Shown here piece after piece: positions 32,495-42,743 of a stretch of 64,000 bases of DNA. The notes under the pieces were generated by a model. That model was not told where the DNA came from. It did not search any database and saw only the letters and a list, made by a program, of their open reading frames with translations. Source of the stretch: Terriglobus roseus (GTDB taxonomy: Bacteria > Acidobacteriota > Terriglobia > Terriglobales > Acidobacteriaceae); contig NZ_LT629690.1 of NCBI RefSeq assembly GCF_900102185.1, positions 2,914,001 through 2,978,000 of the forward strand, read 5' to 3'. The stretch's first letter is position 1. Each line of letters opens with the position of its first letter. The translations under genes and the position numbers were made by a program.

Positions 32495-34384
32495 TTAGTG
32501 GGCTGCGAGGCGACTCTGCAGAAGTGCGTGGAGGAACGGCTGCGCTTGTTGCAGGGCGCCGTTGACGCTGATGCCGTATTTCTCGCGCAGAGCGTCCACT
32601 TTGCCGTGCTCGATGAACTGATCGGGCCAGCCGATACGGACTACGGGTGTGTTGATCTCCGCTGCGTTCAGTGTTTCCAAAACTGCGGAACCATAGCCGC
32701 CGGACAGTACGTGATCTTCAAAGGTGATCAGCAAACCGCAGGAGCGACCGTAACGCTCGACGCATTCGCGATCGATGGGCTTCACAAAACGCGGATTGAT
32801 GACAGCAACGCTGAGGCCAAGGCCACGTAGTTGCGCGGCCATCTCTTTTGCCATGGGGAGGAGTGCTCCCAGGCCAAAGATGGCAACGTCAGAACCCTCT
32901 TCGATGACTTCAGCCTTGCCGATTTCAAGTACCGCTGGCTGCACTTTCACGGTGGTACCCGGGCCGGTGCCGCGTGGGTAGCGGATGGCGGAAGGACCGT
33001 TGTGCAGCAGCGCTGTCTGCATCATGTCGGCGAGTTCGTCTTCGTCTTTCGGCACCATATGCACAAGGTTCGGAATGCAGCGCAGGTAGCTGATGTCGAA
33101 GAGGCCGTGGTGCGTTGGGCCGTCGTCGCCGCTGAGGCCGCCGCGATCCATGCAGAAGACTACGGGGAGTTCCTGCAATGCGACGTCGTGCACGATGGGA
33201 TCGAAGGCGCGCTGGAGGAACGTGGAGTAGATGGCGCAGAAGGGCTTGTATCCCTTGGTGGCCATACCTGCAGCGAAGATTACCGCGTGCTCTTCTGCGA
33301 TACCCACGTCGAAATAGCGGCCGGGATGATACGGACGGAAGAGGTCGAGCGCAGTGCCGTTGGGCATGGCTGCGGTGATGGCAACAACCTTGGGGTCGTT
33401 GTTGGCGAGTTTGACCAGTGTCTCCGCGAAGATTTCGGAGTAGGTCTTCTGCCCTGTGGCGCTTGTTTCGCCGGTTTCGGGATCGTACGGGCCAAGGCCG
33501 TGGAACTTCTTCTGCTTGTCCATGGCGGGCTGGAATCCGCGGCCCTTCTGCGTAAGCGCGTGCAGCACTACTGGCTTGTTCTGCGCCTTGAGGAACTGGA
33601 AGGTGGCGACGAGCAGCGGAAGATCGTGGCCGTCGATGGGACCGTAGTAGTCCAGACCAAATTCTTCAAAGAGCATGGACGGGCCGAGCAGGCCTTTGAC
33701 GCTCTCCTCTGCCTTGCGCTGCAAGTGCTTCGCGGTCTTGCCGCCGAAGCGTTCGATCAACTCTGACGCTCGGTCATGCAGATACGTAAAGCGTGGGTGC
33801 GTGACAATCTTGTGGAAGTAGCCTGCGATGGCGCCCACGTTCTTGTCGATAGACCACTCGTTATCGTTCAGCACGATGATGAGGCGCTTGGTCTGCGCTG
33901 CCACGTTGTTCAGAGCTTCATAGCTGATACCGCAGGTAAATGCCGCATCGCCCGCGAGCGCGACGATGTGTTCACTGCCACCGTTGAGATCGCGCGCGAC
34001 AGCCATGCCGAGTGCAGCACTGAGCGCAGTGCCTGCGTGGCCTGCCCCGAAGCTGTCGTGCTCACTCTCGGTACGGAGCATGAAACCGTTCAGGCCGCCG
34101 GGTTGGCGGATGGTGTCGAAACGGTCTTCGCGGCCGGTAAGCAGTTTATGCACGTATGCCTGGTGGCTGACGTCGAAGACGAACGAGTCCTTTGGTGTGT
34201 CGAAAACATAGTGCATGGCTATGGTGAGTTCCACCACGCCGAGGTTGGGGCCAATATGGCCGCCGGTGCGCGCTACGCTTTGGATGAGACGTTCACGAAT
34301 CTCCTGCGCCAGCTCCGTCAGTTGCGGAATGGTCAGTTTCTTTACGTCGGCCGGAGATTTGATCGTCGAGAGGTGGTCGCTCAT
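32495..34384 (-). CDS. dxs: 1-deoxy-D-xylulose-5-phosphate synthase Dxs
   Basis: A 629-residue thiamine-diphosphate enzyme that condenses pyruvate and glyceraldehyde 3-phosphate, the first step of the MEP isoprenoid pathway. Seen: GHIGPNLGVVELTIA, the histidine of SHQAYVHKLLTG, GAGHAGTALSAALGMA, the TPP motif GDAAFTCGISYEALNN to LNDNEWSID, FGLDYYGPIDGHD, and the transketolase half with DRGGLSGDDGPTHHG. The motif reads GDA where many Dxs proteins have GDG; the metal-binding Asp and Asn residues remain, so activity is expected. ATG 34384. Confidence 0.95.
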   Translation of the reverse strand: MSDHLSTIKSPADVKKLTIPQLTELAQEIRERLIQSVARTGGHIGPNLGVVELTIAMHYVFDTPKDSFVFDVSHQAYVHKLLTGREDRFDTIRQPGGLNGFMLRTESEHDSFGAGHAGTALSAALGMAVARDLNGGSEHIVALAGDAAFTCGISYEALNNVAAQTKRLIIVLNDNEWSIDKNVGAIAGYFHKIVTHPRFTYLHDRASELIERFGGKTAKHLQRKAEESVKGLLGPSMLFEEFGLDYYGPIDGHDLPLLVATFQFLKAQNKPVVLHALTQKGRGFQPAMDKQKKFHGLGPYDPETGETSATGQKTYSEIFAETLVKLANNDPKVVAITAAMPNGTALDLFRPYHPGRYFDVGIAEEHAVIFAAGMATKGYKPFCAIYSTFLQRAFDPIVHDVALQELPVVFCMDRGGLSGDDGPTHHGLFDISYLRCIPNLVHMVPKDEDELADMMQTALLHNGPSAIRYPRGTGPGTTVKVQPAVLEIGKAEVIEEGSDVAIFGLGALLPMAKEMAAQLRGLGLSVAVINPRFVKPIDRECVERYGRSCGLLITFEDHVLSGGYGSAVLETLNAAEINTPVVRIGWPDQFIEHGKVDALREKYGISVNGALQQAQPFLHALLQSRLAAH

Positions 34385-34465
34385 GTTTCCTTGCGGATAG
34401 GACGCTGCCGCGCGGGACGGGGTATCCGCCGGGGGCAGCGAATATTTCCGCCTTACTGATTGTAA

Positions 34466-35884
34466 TTATTCCTGCATCGCAGCGATAACGGCAGGGGTTA
34501 CAGGTTCCTCGAACAGGGCTCCCTCCCAGCGGGCGACCACAGCGGAGGCGAGGCAGTTGCCGATCACGTTCGTCGCGGTTCGGCCCATATCCATGAGGGC
34601 GTCAATGCCCAGCAGCACGAGAATGGGCTCGCTGGGAAGGCGCAGGGTTCCAGCCGTGGCCAGCAGGACGACCAGCACCGCACGCGGCACACCTGCCACG
34701 CCTTTGGACGCGAGCATGAGCGTGCCCATCATGAAGAGCTGCGTGCCGATGCCAAGAGGGACGTTCGCCACCTGAGCGACGAACACCATCGCCATGGCGA
34801 GGTACAGCGTGGAACCATCGAGATTGAACGAGTATCCCGCCGGAATGACGAAGGACAAGATGCGGCGCGGAACGCCAAATGCCTCCATCTCTTCCATGGC
34901 ACGAGGTAGAGCGGCCTCACTGGCGGCTGTGGCAAATGCGATAGCAGCGGGGCCGGAGATGTGTTGCATAAGGCGTCGCAATGGCAGCTTTGCCAGCAAC
35001 GCTACGGGGACGAGTACAAAGAGGATGAAGAACAGCGCTGCGCCGTAAAAAACCAACAGCAGTTTGCCGAGATGAACCAGAACGCCGGGACCCATCTTGG
35101 CGATGGTGAATGCCATGGCCGACATGACACCTACTGGCGCGACATACATGACGATGTTTGTGAAACGAAACATCGTTTCACTGAGACCCTCAGTTAACCG
35201 AAGTACAGGCTCGGCCTTGTCACGCGGTGTCATGGCAAGCGCCATGCCAAAGATGGCCGCGAAGACCGCCACCTGCAACACCTGTCCGTCTGCGATGGAC
35301 TTCGCAATATTCTCTGGGAAGACGTGTTCCAGAAATTCCTGCCAGTGCATGGGCGCAGCGGATGGAACCGATCCTACAAGTTCCGCAGGCATTGCGAGAC
35401 CGACGCCGGCCTTTGAAATGTTCGCCGCGGCTAGTCCCACCACGAGCGCAATCGTGGTGAGCACTTCAAAGTAAAGCAGGCTCTTCCACCCCATGCGGCC
35501 AACGCTCTTCAGGTCGCCGTGGCCTGCGATACCGCTGATGAGCGTGGCGAGAATCAGCGGGGCAACAACTGTCTTCACCAGTCGCAGGAAGATGTTGGAA
35601 AGAAAGTGCGATCCGATGGCGACGGACGGTGCGTCGAGTCCCAGTTCCACGCCAGCGACCATCCCCACAACGATCCATGGCGTGAGTCGCGGACGGATGA
35701 AGGCAGCCCATCCGGCCAGCAACAGAACACCGCCGATGCGGAGCACCAGGCCAACAGAATGCGCCGTGCCCTGGGCAGGTGCGAGCGCAAAACCTACGGG
35801 AAGAGCCAACGCGGCAAGCACCCACAGTGCGATTTCTCTGCGGATGGAACCGAGGGAGGTATTCAGGCTGTTATCGGAGGGCAT
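34466..35884 (-). CDS. Dicarboxylate/amino acid:cation symporter (DAACS family)
   Basis: A 472-residue inner-membrane symporter of the glutamate/C4-dicarboxylate family. Landmarks: LRLVKTVVAPLILATLISGIA, the first re-entrant loop ATAASEAALPRAMEEME, the substrate helix SFNLDGSTLYLAMA, and TNVIGNCLASAVVARWEG near the C-terminus. Eight helices and two hairpins are expected. SEAALP resembles dicarboxylate or glutamate carriers, but exact substrate is open. ATG 35884 was chosen over an in-frame start at 35944 that would overlap the divergent neighbour. Confidence 0.9.
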   Translation of the reverse strand: MPSDNSLNTSLGSIRREIALWVLAALALPVGFALAPAQGTAHSVGLVLRIGGVLLLAGWAAFIRPRLTPWIVVGMVAGVELGLDAPSVAIGSHFLSNIFLRLVKTVVAPLILATLISGIAGHGDLKSVGRMGWKSLLYFEVLTTIALVVGLAAANISKAGVGLAMPAELVGSVPSAAPMHWQEFLEHVFPENIAKSIADGQVLQVAVFAAIFGMALAMTPRDKAEPVLRLTEGLSETMFRFTNIVMYVAPVGVMSAMAFTIAKMGPGVLVHLGKLLLVFYGAALFFILFVLVPVALLAKLPLRRLMQHISGPAAIAFATAASEAALPRAMEEMEAFGVPRRILSFVIPAGYSFNLDGSTLYLAMAMVFVAQVANVPLGIGTQLFMMGTLMLASKGVAGVPRAVLVVLLATAGTLRLPSEPILVLLGIDALMDMGRTATNVIGNCLASAVVARWEGALFEEPVTPAVIAAMQE

Positions 35885-35942
35885 CCACCACACTCTACCT
35901 GTTTCCGGCGGCTGCGGGTAAAGTGAAACATTGAGGAATTCC

Positions 35943-36476
35943 ATGCTGAAGACGTTTTCTGCATTCGCACTGCTTCTTCTATTGCCTTTAACGGCAGCGG
36001 CTCAGCTTGATCCTTTGTCGAAGAAGGCGCAGACGAACAATCCTGTAACGCAGCCGACGCTGTCACCGGGAACCATTGAATTGCTGGTACTGGACTCGAA
36101 ATTCAGCGAGGAGACGGTGAAGGGCGGCGGCAAGGTGTTCTCAAGCTGGTTTGCGGACGATGCGCTGACACTGAACAATGGCAAGCAGCCGACCTATGGC
36201 AAAGCGAGCATTGCAGCAGCAGCCAACTGGAACCCTAGCGAGTATGAATTGAAGTGGCAACCCCTGGGCGCGCAGATGGGTCCGAGCGGCGATATGGGAT
36301 TCACCTGGGGCCACTATGATGGTCGCGGCAAGGACAAGAACGGATCGGAGGTTGTACTCTCCGGCCGATACATCACTGTTTGGAAGAAGGTCAACGGCCA
36401 ATGGAAGGTAGCATTGGATGCCAGCGCAAATGAGCCCGCGGATGCGGGAGAATGCTGCAGACTGCCCAAGCCATAA
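35943..36476 (+). CDS. Secreted DUF4440/SnoaL-like protein
   Basis: A 177-residue exported protein with a signal peptide (MLKTFSAFALLLLLPLTAAA) and a cystatin-like alpha+beta fold of the SnoaL/DUF4440 type: an acidic helix (LLVLDSKFSEETVKGGG), FSSWFADDALTLNNGK, and the final strands GRYITVWKKVNGQWKVALD. Such small proteins bind or turn over unknown ligands. ATG 35943 has GAGGA five bases upstream. It lies nine bases before the sensor kinase gene, so the two may be co-transcribed, which could suggest a periplasmic input, but this is inference. Confidence 0.78.
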   Translation: MLKTFSAFALLLLLPLTAAAQLDPLSKKAQTNNPVTQPTLSPGTIELLVLDSKFSEETVKGGGKVFSSWFADDALTLNNGKQPTYGKASIAAAANWNPSEYELKWQPLGAQMGPSGDMGFTWGHYDGRGKDKNGSEVVLSGRYITVWKKVNGQWKVALDASANEPADAGECCRLPKP

Positions 36477-36485
36477 GACCTGCTG

Positions 36486-38903
36486 ATGCCAACGACCCGA
36501 TTTCAACGCGATTCCATAGCCCGCCCCACGGTTCTACCGGAGGAGCGTCGTCTACAGTCGCTGGAACGGCTGGAGATCAACAGTCTGCCCGAACCCGCGC
36601 TGGATGAGATGACTCAGCTTGTCGCGCAGATTTGCGATACGAGCGCGGCCGCCATTTCGTTTGTGGAACGCGATCGTGTGTGGTTCAAGTCGCGTGTGGG
36701 TCTTCCGTCGCGCACCATGCCCAGGACGGAAGCGCCTTGCGATGAAACAGTATTGGGCGACGACATCTTTCAGATTCCCGATGCTGCAAACGATGGACAT
36801 TATCCGAACGGATATATCCCAGTCGGCAGTGAAGCCTATCGCTTCTATGCAGGCGCGCCATTGCGTACTGCGGATGGCCAGGTGGTGGGTACCCTCTGCG
36901 TGTTTGATGAGGAGCCACGTCGGCTAAATGAGATGGAGGCCGCCACGCTGCGTCTGATGGCTCGGCAGGTGATGACACGGCTGGAGCTGAATCTGACCAC
37001 GCGGATGGCGGATCGCGATGCACGTTCGCGCCAGCGCGTGGAGGCAGCACTGACGGTGGAACGCAACTTCGTATCCGCAGTACTGGACACCGTGGGAGCG
37101 TTGGTTGTGGTGTTGGATACAGCCGGACGTATTGTGCGTTTCAATCGCATCTGCGAGACGATCTCAGGCCTTTCGTTGAGCGACGTTGTTGGGCGTGCCG
37201 AGTGGGACACGCTCGTGCCACCAGAAGATCGCGAAACGAATATCGCAACGTATCAACAATTGCGCGATGGCCACTTCCCTTTCGCATATGAGAATCGCTG
37301 GCTTACGCGTGACGGTTCCATTCGCCGTATTCAATGGACAGCGACTGCTCTGCCGGATGCACAGGGTGAAGTCGCGTTCCTGATTGCAACGGGCATTGAC
37401 GTCACGCTTCAACGCGAAGCAGAGCTGACGCTGCGCGAGAGTGAAGCACGTTACCGCACGCTGATTGAAGGCTCATTGGGTGCGGTGTTCACGCACGCGC
37501 TGGACGGCACACTGATCTCCATTAACACCTACGGTGCGGAGCATCTGGGATACGCAATCGAAGAGATGACAGACCGTCCGCTGACGGAGTTCATGCCTCG
37601 GCCACAGCAGAGAGCTTTTGATGACTATCTGCATGTTCTGGCTGAAACGGGTGAGGCCCAGGGAACCTTCGAATTCAGTCATCGTGATGGCGAAGTGCGC
37701 GTACTGGCCTATCGAAATCGTCTGATCGAAGCCACCACGCGGGAGCATTATGCCCTGTGCTTCGCCGTGGACATCACTGAAAAGGTGCATGCAGAAGAAC
37801 GACTTTCTGCGTTGACGCGACAATCCAATTCGATTCTGGATTCTGTGGGAGACGGCATCTTCGGCACGGACCTGAATGGCATTGCCACAGTGTGCAATCC
37901 TGCTGCAGCGCAGATGTTGGGATATCGAACGGATGAGATTGAAACCGTGATCCTGGGGCAGAACCTGCACGCGCTCACTCATCACACGCATGCGGATGGA
38001 TCGTCTTATGCAGAGAGCGATTGCCCCATCATCAACTCCGTGCATGATTCGAAAACTGTGCGCGTGAGCACAGATGTTTTCTGGCGTAAGAACGGCACAA
38101 GCTTTCCGGTGGAGTATGTTGCCTGCCCGATGGTCGACAACGGTAGTCCGACGGGCATTGTGGTGGCGTTCACAGATACAACCGAACGGCGCGCGCTTGA
38201 TCGCATGAAGGATGAGTTCGTCTCTACCGTGTCGCATGAGTTGCGTACGCCGTTGACGAGTATGCGGGCATCACTTGGATTGATTGCTTCCGGTGCGCTG
38301 AAGTCTCGCCCTGAAAAGGCCGAGCAGATGTTGGGCATCGCAATTGGGAACACGGATCGATTAGTGAACCTGGTGAACGATATTTTGGAACTGGAACGGA
38401 TTGGTTCCGGCAAAGCCCAGCTGCACTCTGGCGATGTTCATATGTATGCCCTGATGCATCGTGCGACCGATCTTTTGAGCGGTACAGCGGCGAAGCAAAA
38501 CATCCGCTTCACCTACGGCGAACCGGGCGTGCATGTGTGGGCTGACAGCGATCGCATTCTGCAGATGCTGACGAACCTGCTCTCAAATGCAATCAAGTTT
38601 TCGCCCAATGGCGGCGAGATCCACATGGAAGCGTATTACAGCGCTCCGGGCGAAGCCACGATTGAAGTACGCGACCACGGCCGCGGCATTCCCAGCGACA
38701 AACTGGAATTGATCTTTGGACGTTTTCAGCAGGTGGATGCTTCGGATGCGCGCGTGATGGGCGGCACGGGGTTGGGGCTGGCTATCTGCCGCAGCATCGT
38801 TACGCAACATGGTGGACGCATCTGGGCTGAGAGCGAGCTGGGCAGCGGCGCTCGGTTCCTGTTCACACTACCTACGGAACCGAGCAGCCATCTGCACAAG
38901 TAA
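36486..38903 (+). CDS. Orphan GAF/PAS sensor histidine kinase
   Basis: An 805-residue kinase without membrane helices, so probably cytoplasmic. Order: a GAF domain (about 25-170, with FYAGAPLRTADGQVVGTLCVFD), three PAS domains (about 190-310, 320-435 and 445-570, with ESEARYRTLIEGSLGAVF and ITEKVHAEERL), the dimerisation/phosphoacceptor helix VSHELRTPLTSM (His 584), and a HATPase domain with LLSNAIKFSP, DHGRGIP, FGRFQQVD and GGTGLGLAI. All kinase boxes are intact. No response regulator is adjacent, so the partner must be elsewhere. The GAF type resembles light or redox sensors, but no chromophore cysteine could be assigned. Confidence 0.93.
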   Translation: MPTTRFQRDSIARPTVLPEERRLQSLERLEINSLPEPALDEMTQLVAQICDTSAAAISFVERDRVWFKSRVGLPSRTMPRTEAPCDETVLGDDIFQIPDAANDGHYPNGYIPVGSEAYRFYAGAPLRTADGQVVGTLCVFDEEPRRLNEMEAATLRLMARQVMTRLELNLTTRMADRDARSRQRVEAALTVERNFVSAVLDTVGALVVVLDTAGRIVRFNRICETISGLSLSDVVGRAEWDTLVPPEDRETNIATYQQLRDGHFPFAYENRWLTRDGSIRRIQWTATALPDAQGEVAFLIATGIDVTLQREAELTLRESEARYRTLIEGSLGAVFTHALDGTLISINTYGAEHLGYAIEEMTDRPLTEFMPRPQQRAFDDYLHVLAETGEAQGTFEFSHRDGEVRVLAYRNRLIEATTREHYALCFAVDITEKVHAEERLSALTRQSNSILDSVGDGIFGTDLNGIATVCNPAAAQMLGYRTDEIETVILGQNLHALTHHTHADGSSYAESDCPIINSVHDSKTVRVSTDVFWRKNGTSFPVEYVACPMVDNGSPTGIVVAFTDTTERRALDRMKDEFVSTVSHELRTPLTSMRASLGLIASGALKSRPEKAEQMLGIAIGNTDRLVNLVNDILELERIGSGKAQLHSGDVHMYALMHRATDLLSGTAAKQNIRFTYGEPGVHVWADSDRILQMLTNLLSNAIKFSPNGGEIHMEAYYSAPGEATIEVRDHGRGIPSDKLELIFGRFQQVDASDARVMGGTGLGLAICRSIVTQHGGRIWAESELGSGARFLFTLPTEPSSHLHK

Positions 38904-38914
38904 ATGAAGCGTCG

Positions 38915-38934
38915 CGAGGAGTGATTACTCCTCG
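38915..38934. terminator. Possible bidirectional terminator between kinase and acs
   Basis: CGAGGAGT-gatt-ACTCCTCG is a perfect 8-bp hairpin that overlaps the acs stop codon and lies between two convergent genes. The following pyrimidine run (TCCTTCTCCTTC on the plus strand) is only weakly U-rich. Confidence 0.45.
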
Positions 38935-40904
38935 TCCTTCTCCTTCAGCTTTGCCACCACGCTGAAATCTTCGAGAGTGGTGGTGTCGCCCTTCACGTCG
39001 CCCGTGGCAGCCAGTTCGCGAAGTAGACGACGCATGATCTTTCCGGAACGCGTTTTCGGCAACGCCTGTGTGAAACGAATTTCATCAGGACGAGCCAGCG
39101 CTCCGATTTCCTTTGCGACAAACTTCTTCAATTCGTCAGCCAGGGACTTGTCTACTTCCGTGCCGTCTACAACGGACACAAACGCGACGATGCCTTCACC
39201 CTTCAGATCATCGGGACGACCAACGATTGCAGCCTCTGTAACCTTCGTGTGCGCAACGAGAGCCGATTCGATTTCCATGGTTCCCAGGCGATGTCCGCTG
39301 ACGTTCAACACGTCATCGACGCGTCCCATCAGCCAGAAGTAGCCATCTTCATCACGACGTGCGCCGTCGCCAGTGAAGTAGCTGCCAGGAATCTCACTCC
39401 AATAAGCGGCCTGATAGCGATCTGGATTGCCGTAGATGGTTCGCGCCATCGCGGGCCAGGGCTTACGGATGACCAGCAGTCCACCGTGTCCCGGCGGTAC
39501 AGGTTCGCCTTCCTTCGTGACAATCTCCGGTAGGACACCAAAGAACGGAAGCGTTGCTGAACCAGGCTTCGTGGCGACTGCGCCGGGGATGGGCGCGATC
39601 ATGATGGAGCCTGTTTCCGTTTGCCACCACGTGTCCACAATGGGGCAACGCTCGTGGCCGATTTCACGGTGGTACCACATCCACGCTTCAGGATTGATGG
39701 GCTCGCCCACCGTTCCAAGCAGACGCAGCGTGGAAAGAGAATGCTTGCGTACATGCTCCGCGCCCCACTTCATGAAGGCGCGAATGGCTGTGGGTGCTGT
39801 GTAGAAGATAGAAACCTTGTGTCGATCGACGATGTCCCAGAAACGATCGACCTCAGGCCAGTTCGGCGCGCCCTCATAAAGGAGAGCGGTGGCGCCATTG
39901 AGAAGCGGGCCATAAACAACGTAGCTGTGGCCCGTAATCCAACCCACGTCTGCCGTGCACCAGTACACGTCCTGCTCCTGCAGGTCGAAGATGTACTTTG
40001 AGGTCAGCATGGTGCCAAGGCCGTATCCGGCAGTGGTGTGAACCAACCCCTTGGGCTTGCCTGTGGTGCCGCTGGTGTACAGAATGAAGAGCGGATCTTC
40101 AGAATCCATGGGCTCCGCAGGGCATTCACTGCTGACCTTGGCAAGCTCTTCGTGAAGCCAGTGATCGCGACCTTCCTTCATGGGAACTTCGCGTCCGCAG
40201 CGACGATAGACCAGCACGTGCTCGACACCCGGAGTACGTTCGACAGCTTCGTCTGCGATGGACTTCAGAGGAACTTCCTGTCCGCGACGGAAGCCAGCAT
40301 CCTGTGTGATGAGCACGCGGCATTCTGAATCTGCCATGCGGTCCGCGAGAGCATGAGCAGCGAATCCACCAAAGACGACATTGTGCACCGCACCGAGTCG
40401 CGCGCAGGCCAGCACCGCCAGAACAATCTCTGGTGAGACGCCCATGTAGATGGCGACGCGATCGCCCTTCTTCACACCGAGATTCTTCAGCACATTGGCG
40501 AAGCGCTGCACCTCGATATGCAGCTCTTCATAGGTGAGCGAACGAACTTCACCTGGCTCACCTTCCCAGATCAATGCTGTCTTGGAAGCGCGTGCGCCTT
40601 TTGCGTGACGATCGACTGCGTTGTAGCAAAGGTTCAGCGTGCCACCGGTGAACCATTTTGCATGGGGAACATTCCATTCCAGCACCGTGTGGAAGGGCTG
40701 GAACCAGTCGAGTAGCTGGGCCTGTTCCGCCCAGAAGGCATCACTGTCTTCAATAGAGCGACGATACAGCGCATCGTATTGCTCACGGGAACGGATGCTG
40801 GCCTGCGATGCAAACTCGGCCGGTGGCGGAAAGATGCGGTCTTCGCGAAGGGACGACGTGAAGGAAGAGGGAACACTGGTTGTCTCTGCAGCCATGCGCG
40901 ACAT
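38925..40904 (-). CDS. acs: Acetyl-CoA synthetase Acs
   Basis: A 659-residue ANL-superfamily ligase that activates acetate with ATP and CoA through acetyl-AMP. Seen: [15 protein letters not shown] for phosphate binding, [28 protein letters not shown] and the C-terminal [11 protein letters not shown] with the lysine that is the usual acetylation switch. Length is normal. ATG 40904 or 40895 is likely; a further in-frame start at 40967 adds a basic leader without family support. Confidence 0.95.
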   Translation of the reverse strand: MSRMAAETTSVPSSFTSSLREDRIFPPPAEFASQASIRSREQYDALYRRSIEDSDAFWAEQAQLLDWFQPFHTVLEWNVPHAKWFTGGTLNLCYNAVDRHAKGARASKTALIWEGEPGEVRSLTYEELHIEVQRFANVLKNLGVKKGDRVAIYMGVSPEIVLAVLACARLGAVHNVVFGGFAAHALADRMADSECRVLITQDAGFRRGQEVPLKSIADEAVERTPGVEHVLVYRRCGREVPMKEGRDHWLHEELAKVSSECPAEPMDSEDPLFILYTSGTTGKPKGLVHTTAGYGLGTMLTSKYIFDLQEQDVYWCTADVGWITGHSYVVYGPLLNGATALLYEGAPNWPEVDRFWDIVDRHKVSIFYTAPTAIRAFMKWGAEHVRKHSLSTLRLLGTVGEPINPEAWMWYHREIGHERCPIVDTWWQTETGSIMIAPIPGAVATKPGSATLPFFGVLPEIVTKEGEPVPPGHGGLLVIRKPWPAMARTIYGNPDRYQAAYWSEIPGSYFTGDGARRDEDGYFWLMGRVDDVLNVSGHRLGTMEIESALVAHTKVTEAAIVGRPDDLKGEGIVAFVSVVDGTEVDKSLADELKKFVAKEIGALARPDEIRFTQALPKTRSGKIMRRLLRELAATGDVKGDTTTLEDFSVVAKLKEKDEE

Positions 40905-40983
40905 TCTACTTTGCCGACAATACGACTGGCCATGTCTGCAGCCGAATCGTCTCAAAGTGTCCGGCACTTGTTAGGCTTTTTGC

Positions 40984-41181
40984 ATGTACGGATTTGCCAT
41001 TTCCACGCTGATCGGTGTCGCACTTGGGTTCATGTTTGGCGTGGGATGCGCACTGGCCGTGATGTATTCCATCTACATGGGCGGCTATCGCGAGGCGCTG
41101 CGTGACATGGCTTTGAGCACTAAACCCAAGCGCTGGCACGAAGAACTGGCAAAAGTGAAGAAGATGGATGCGAAGAAGTAA
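40984..41181 (+). CDS. Small single-helix membrane protein (65 aa)
   Basis: A 65-residue protein: an N-terminal helix (FAISTLIGVALGFMFGVGCALAVMYSIYMGGY) and a charged C-terminal tail rich in Lys (RWHEELAKVKKMDAKK). It would be anchored with the tail in the cytoplasm. It is divergent from acs and its stop codon abuts that of the convergent DUF421 gene. No family recognised; the hydrophobic pattern and intact frame support it, the ribosome site is weak. Confidence 0.6.
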   Translation: MYGFAISTLIGVALGFMFGVGCALAVMYSIYMGGYREALRDMALSTKPKRWHEELAKVKKMDAKK

Positions 41182-41742
41182 TCACGCCTGCTTCAGCGTC
41201 TTCACTTCTTCCATCAATGCATCCAGTTTCTTCAGAATTTCCTGGTGACGTGAGCTAGGAAAGCTTTCTGCACGGGTCTCCACGTAGAATGTGCCGCCTG
41301 GCTCCAGCGTGCATTCCTTCACATCCGCAAATCCACGTACACTCTGCTTGTGAAGGACTTCGACCAGTTCTTCATGGGTGAGAATTTCATCACGCATGGC
41401 GGCTTCATCCACCTTGCCGTTGCGGATGAGAGTTCTGCTGCTTCCCTGCAGAGCCTTGTTGAGCTTTGGCATTGCGAAGAGAACACGGTTCAGAGACCAA
41501 TTGGCAGCGAGCAATGCCACAGCACCAATCAGGCCGCCCATCAGCGAATTATCCTCACCAATGATGGCGTTCTGCACTGTGTTGGACAGTGACAGCAGAA
41601 CAACCAGATCAAAGGGATTCAATTGCGCTAGCTCGCGTTTGCCGAAGACTCGGAGCAAGATGATCAGCGTGAAGTACACGATGATAGGGCGAAGAATCTT
41701 CTCGAGGATGGGCAGGGGCACGTGCAACATGTTATGCAACAT
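41182..41742 (-). CDS. DUF421 (YetF-like) membrane protein
   Basis: A 186-residue protein with an N-terminal membrane part of about three helices and a cytoplasmic domain. The signature RVFGKRELAQLNPFDLVVLLSLSNTVQNAII at residues 31-61 defines the DUF421/YetF family; the C-terminal half (LIRNGKVDEAAMRDEILTHEEL) is the typical soluble domain. In spore formers such proteins affect germination; elsewhere the function is unknown. The start may be the first ATG at 41742 or an in-frame ATG at 41730. It lies downstream of galE. Confidence 0.9.
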   Translation of the reverse strand: MLHNMLHVPLPILEKILRPIIVYFTLIILLRVFGKRELAQLNPFDLVVLLSLSNTVQNAIIGEDNSLMGGLIGAVALLAANWSLNRVLFAMPKLNKALQGSSRTLIRNGKVDEAAMRDEILTHEELVEVLHKQSVRGFADVKECTLEPGGTFYVETRAESFPSSRHQEILKKLDALMEEVKTLKQA

Positions 41743-41771
41743 GCCGCCAGCCTACATCCTTTGCGCTGCTT

Positions 41772-42743
41772 CTAAACAGCGCGGAGTTTCTGGTGCCACT
41801 CCCATGCGGTGGCGAGGATCGCATCAAGCTGATCAAACTTTGGCGCCCAGCCCAGTTCACGCTGAATCTTCGCGGAACTAGCGACCAGAACCGCAGGATC
41901 GCCTGGGCGACGCGCTTCCACAATGACGGGAATCTCGCGGCCTGTGACACGGCGCGCGCTATCAATCACCTCGCGGACGGTGAATCCCTGACCATTGCCA
42001 ATGTTGTAGATGGCACTCTCTTGCGTTGCCAAGGAATCCATCGCCAGCAGATGGGCCTCAGCAAGATCTGCCACGTGGACATAATCGCGGACGCAGGTGC
42101 CGTCCTTTGTGGGGTAGTCCTCGCCGTAGATGCGGATGTTGTCACGCAGGCCAAGAGCAGTATCGAGAATGAGCGGAATCAGGTGGCTCTCGGGCTCGTG
42201 TGCTTCGCCATATCCGGGAATGGCTCCCGCCACATTGAAATAACGCAGCGCCGCGTAACGAAGGCCCATACGCTCAGCGAACCAACGCATCATGTACTCG
42301 CTAAGTAGCTTGCTTTCGCCGTAGGCGTTGGTTGGCCGCAACTCGTCCGTCTCTTCAATGGGAGCGCGCTTCGGCTCGCCGTAACAGGCTGCGGTGGAGG
42401 AGAAGACGAGGCGCTGTGTGCCGGTCTGTTGCATGCATTCCAGCAGTGTGAGAGTACCTGCTGTGTTATTGCGGAAGTAGATATCCGGGCGTTTCATGCT
42501 TTCGCCCGCTTCGATGAGAGCGGCAAAATGCAGTACGCCATCAAACTTGCCATTGCGGAGGGTTCTGCTCAGAAGATCTGCGTCGGCAATATCGCCCTCC
42601 ACAAAAGTTGCAGACGAAGGAAGTGCATCCTTCTTGCTGTGGCAAAGATTGTCATAAACCGTCACGCGATGGCCGCGCTCCAGCAGCAGGCGGCTGACAG
42701 TGCCACCGATATATCCGGCACCGCCGGTCACTAAATAATTCAT
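41772..42743 (-). CDS. galE: UDP-glucose 4-epimerase GalE
   Basis: A 323-residue extended short-chain dehydrogenase that interconverts UDP-glucose and UDP-galactose in the cytoplasm. Seen: NAD loop TGGAGYIGGTVSRLL, catalytic YGESKLLSE (Tyr and Lys of YxxxK), SSTAACYGEP, FNVAGA, GTCVRDYVHVADLAEAH and NIGNGQGFTVREV. Length is standard. It probably supplies sugar precursors for envelope polysaccharides. ATG 42743. Confidence 0.95.
   Translation of the reverse strand: MNYLVTGGAGYIGGTVSRLLLERGHRVTVYDNLCHSKKDALPSSATFVEGDIADADLLSRTLRNGKFDGVLHFAALIEAGESMKRPDIYFRNNTAGTLTLLECMQQTGTQRLVFSSTAACYGEPKRAPIEETDELRPTNAYGESKLLSEYMMRWFAERMGLRYAALRYFNVAGAIPGYGEAHEPESHLIPLILDTALGLRDNIRIYGEDYPTKDGTCVRDYVHVADLAEAHLLAMDSLATQESAIYNIGNGQGFTVREVIDSARRVTGREIPVIVEARRPGDPAVLVASSAKIQRELGWAPKFDQLDAILATAWEWHQKLRAV

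Noticed and set aside
32495-34384. Dxs might be inactive because the TPP motif reads GDA rather than GDG
   Set aside because: The metal-binding Asp and the Asn in LNDNEWS are kept, the rest of the enzyme is normal, and I recall the same variant in other phyla.
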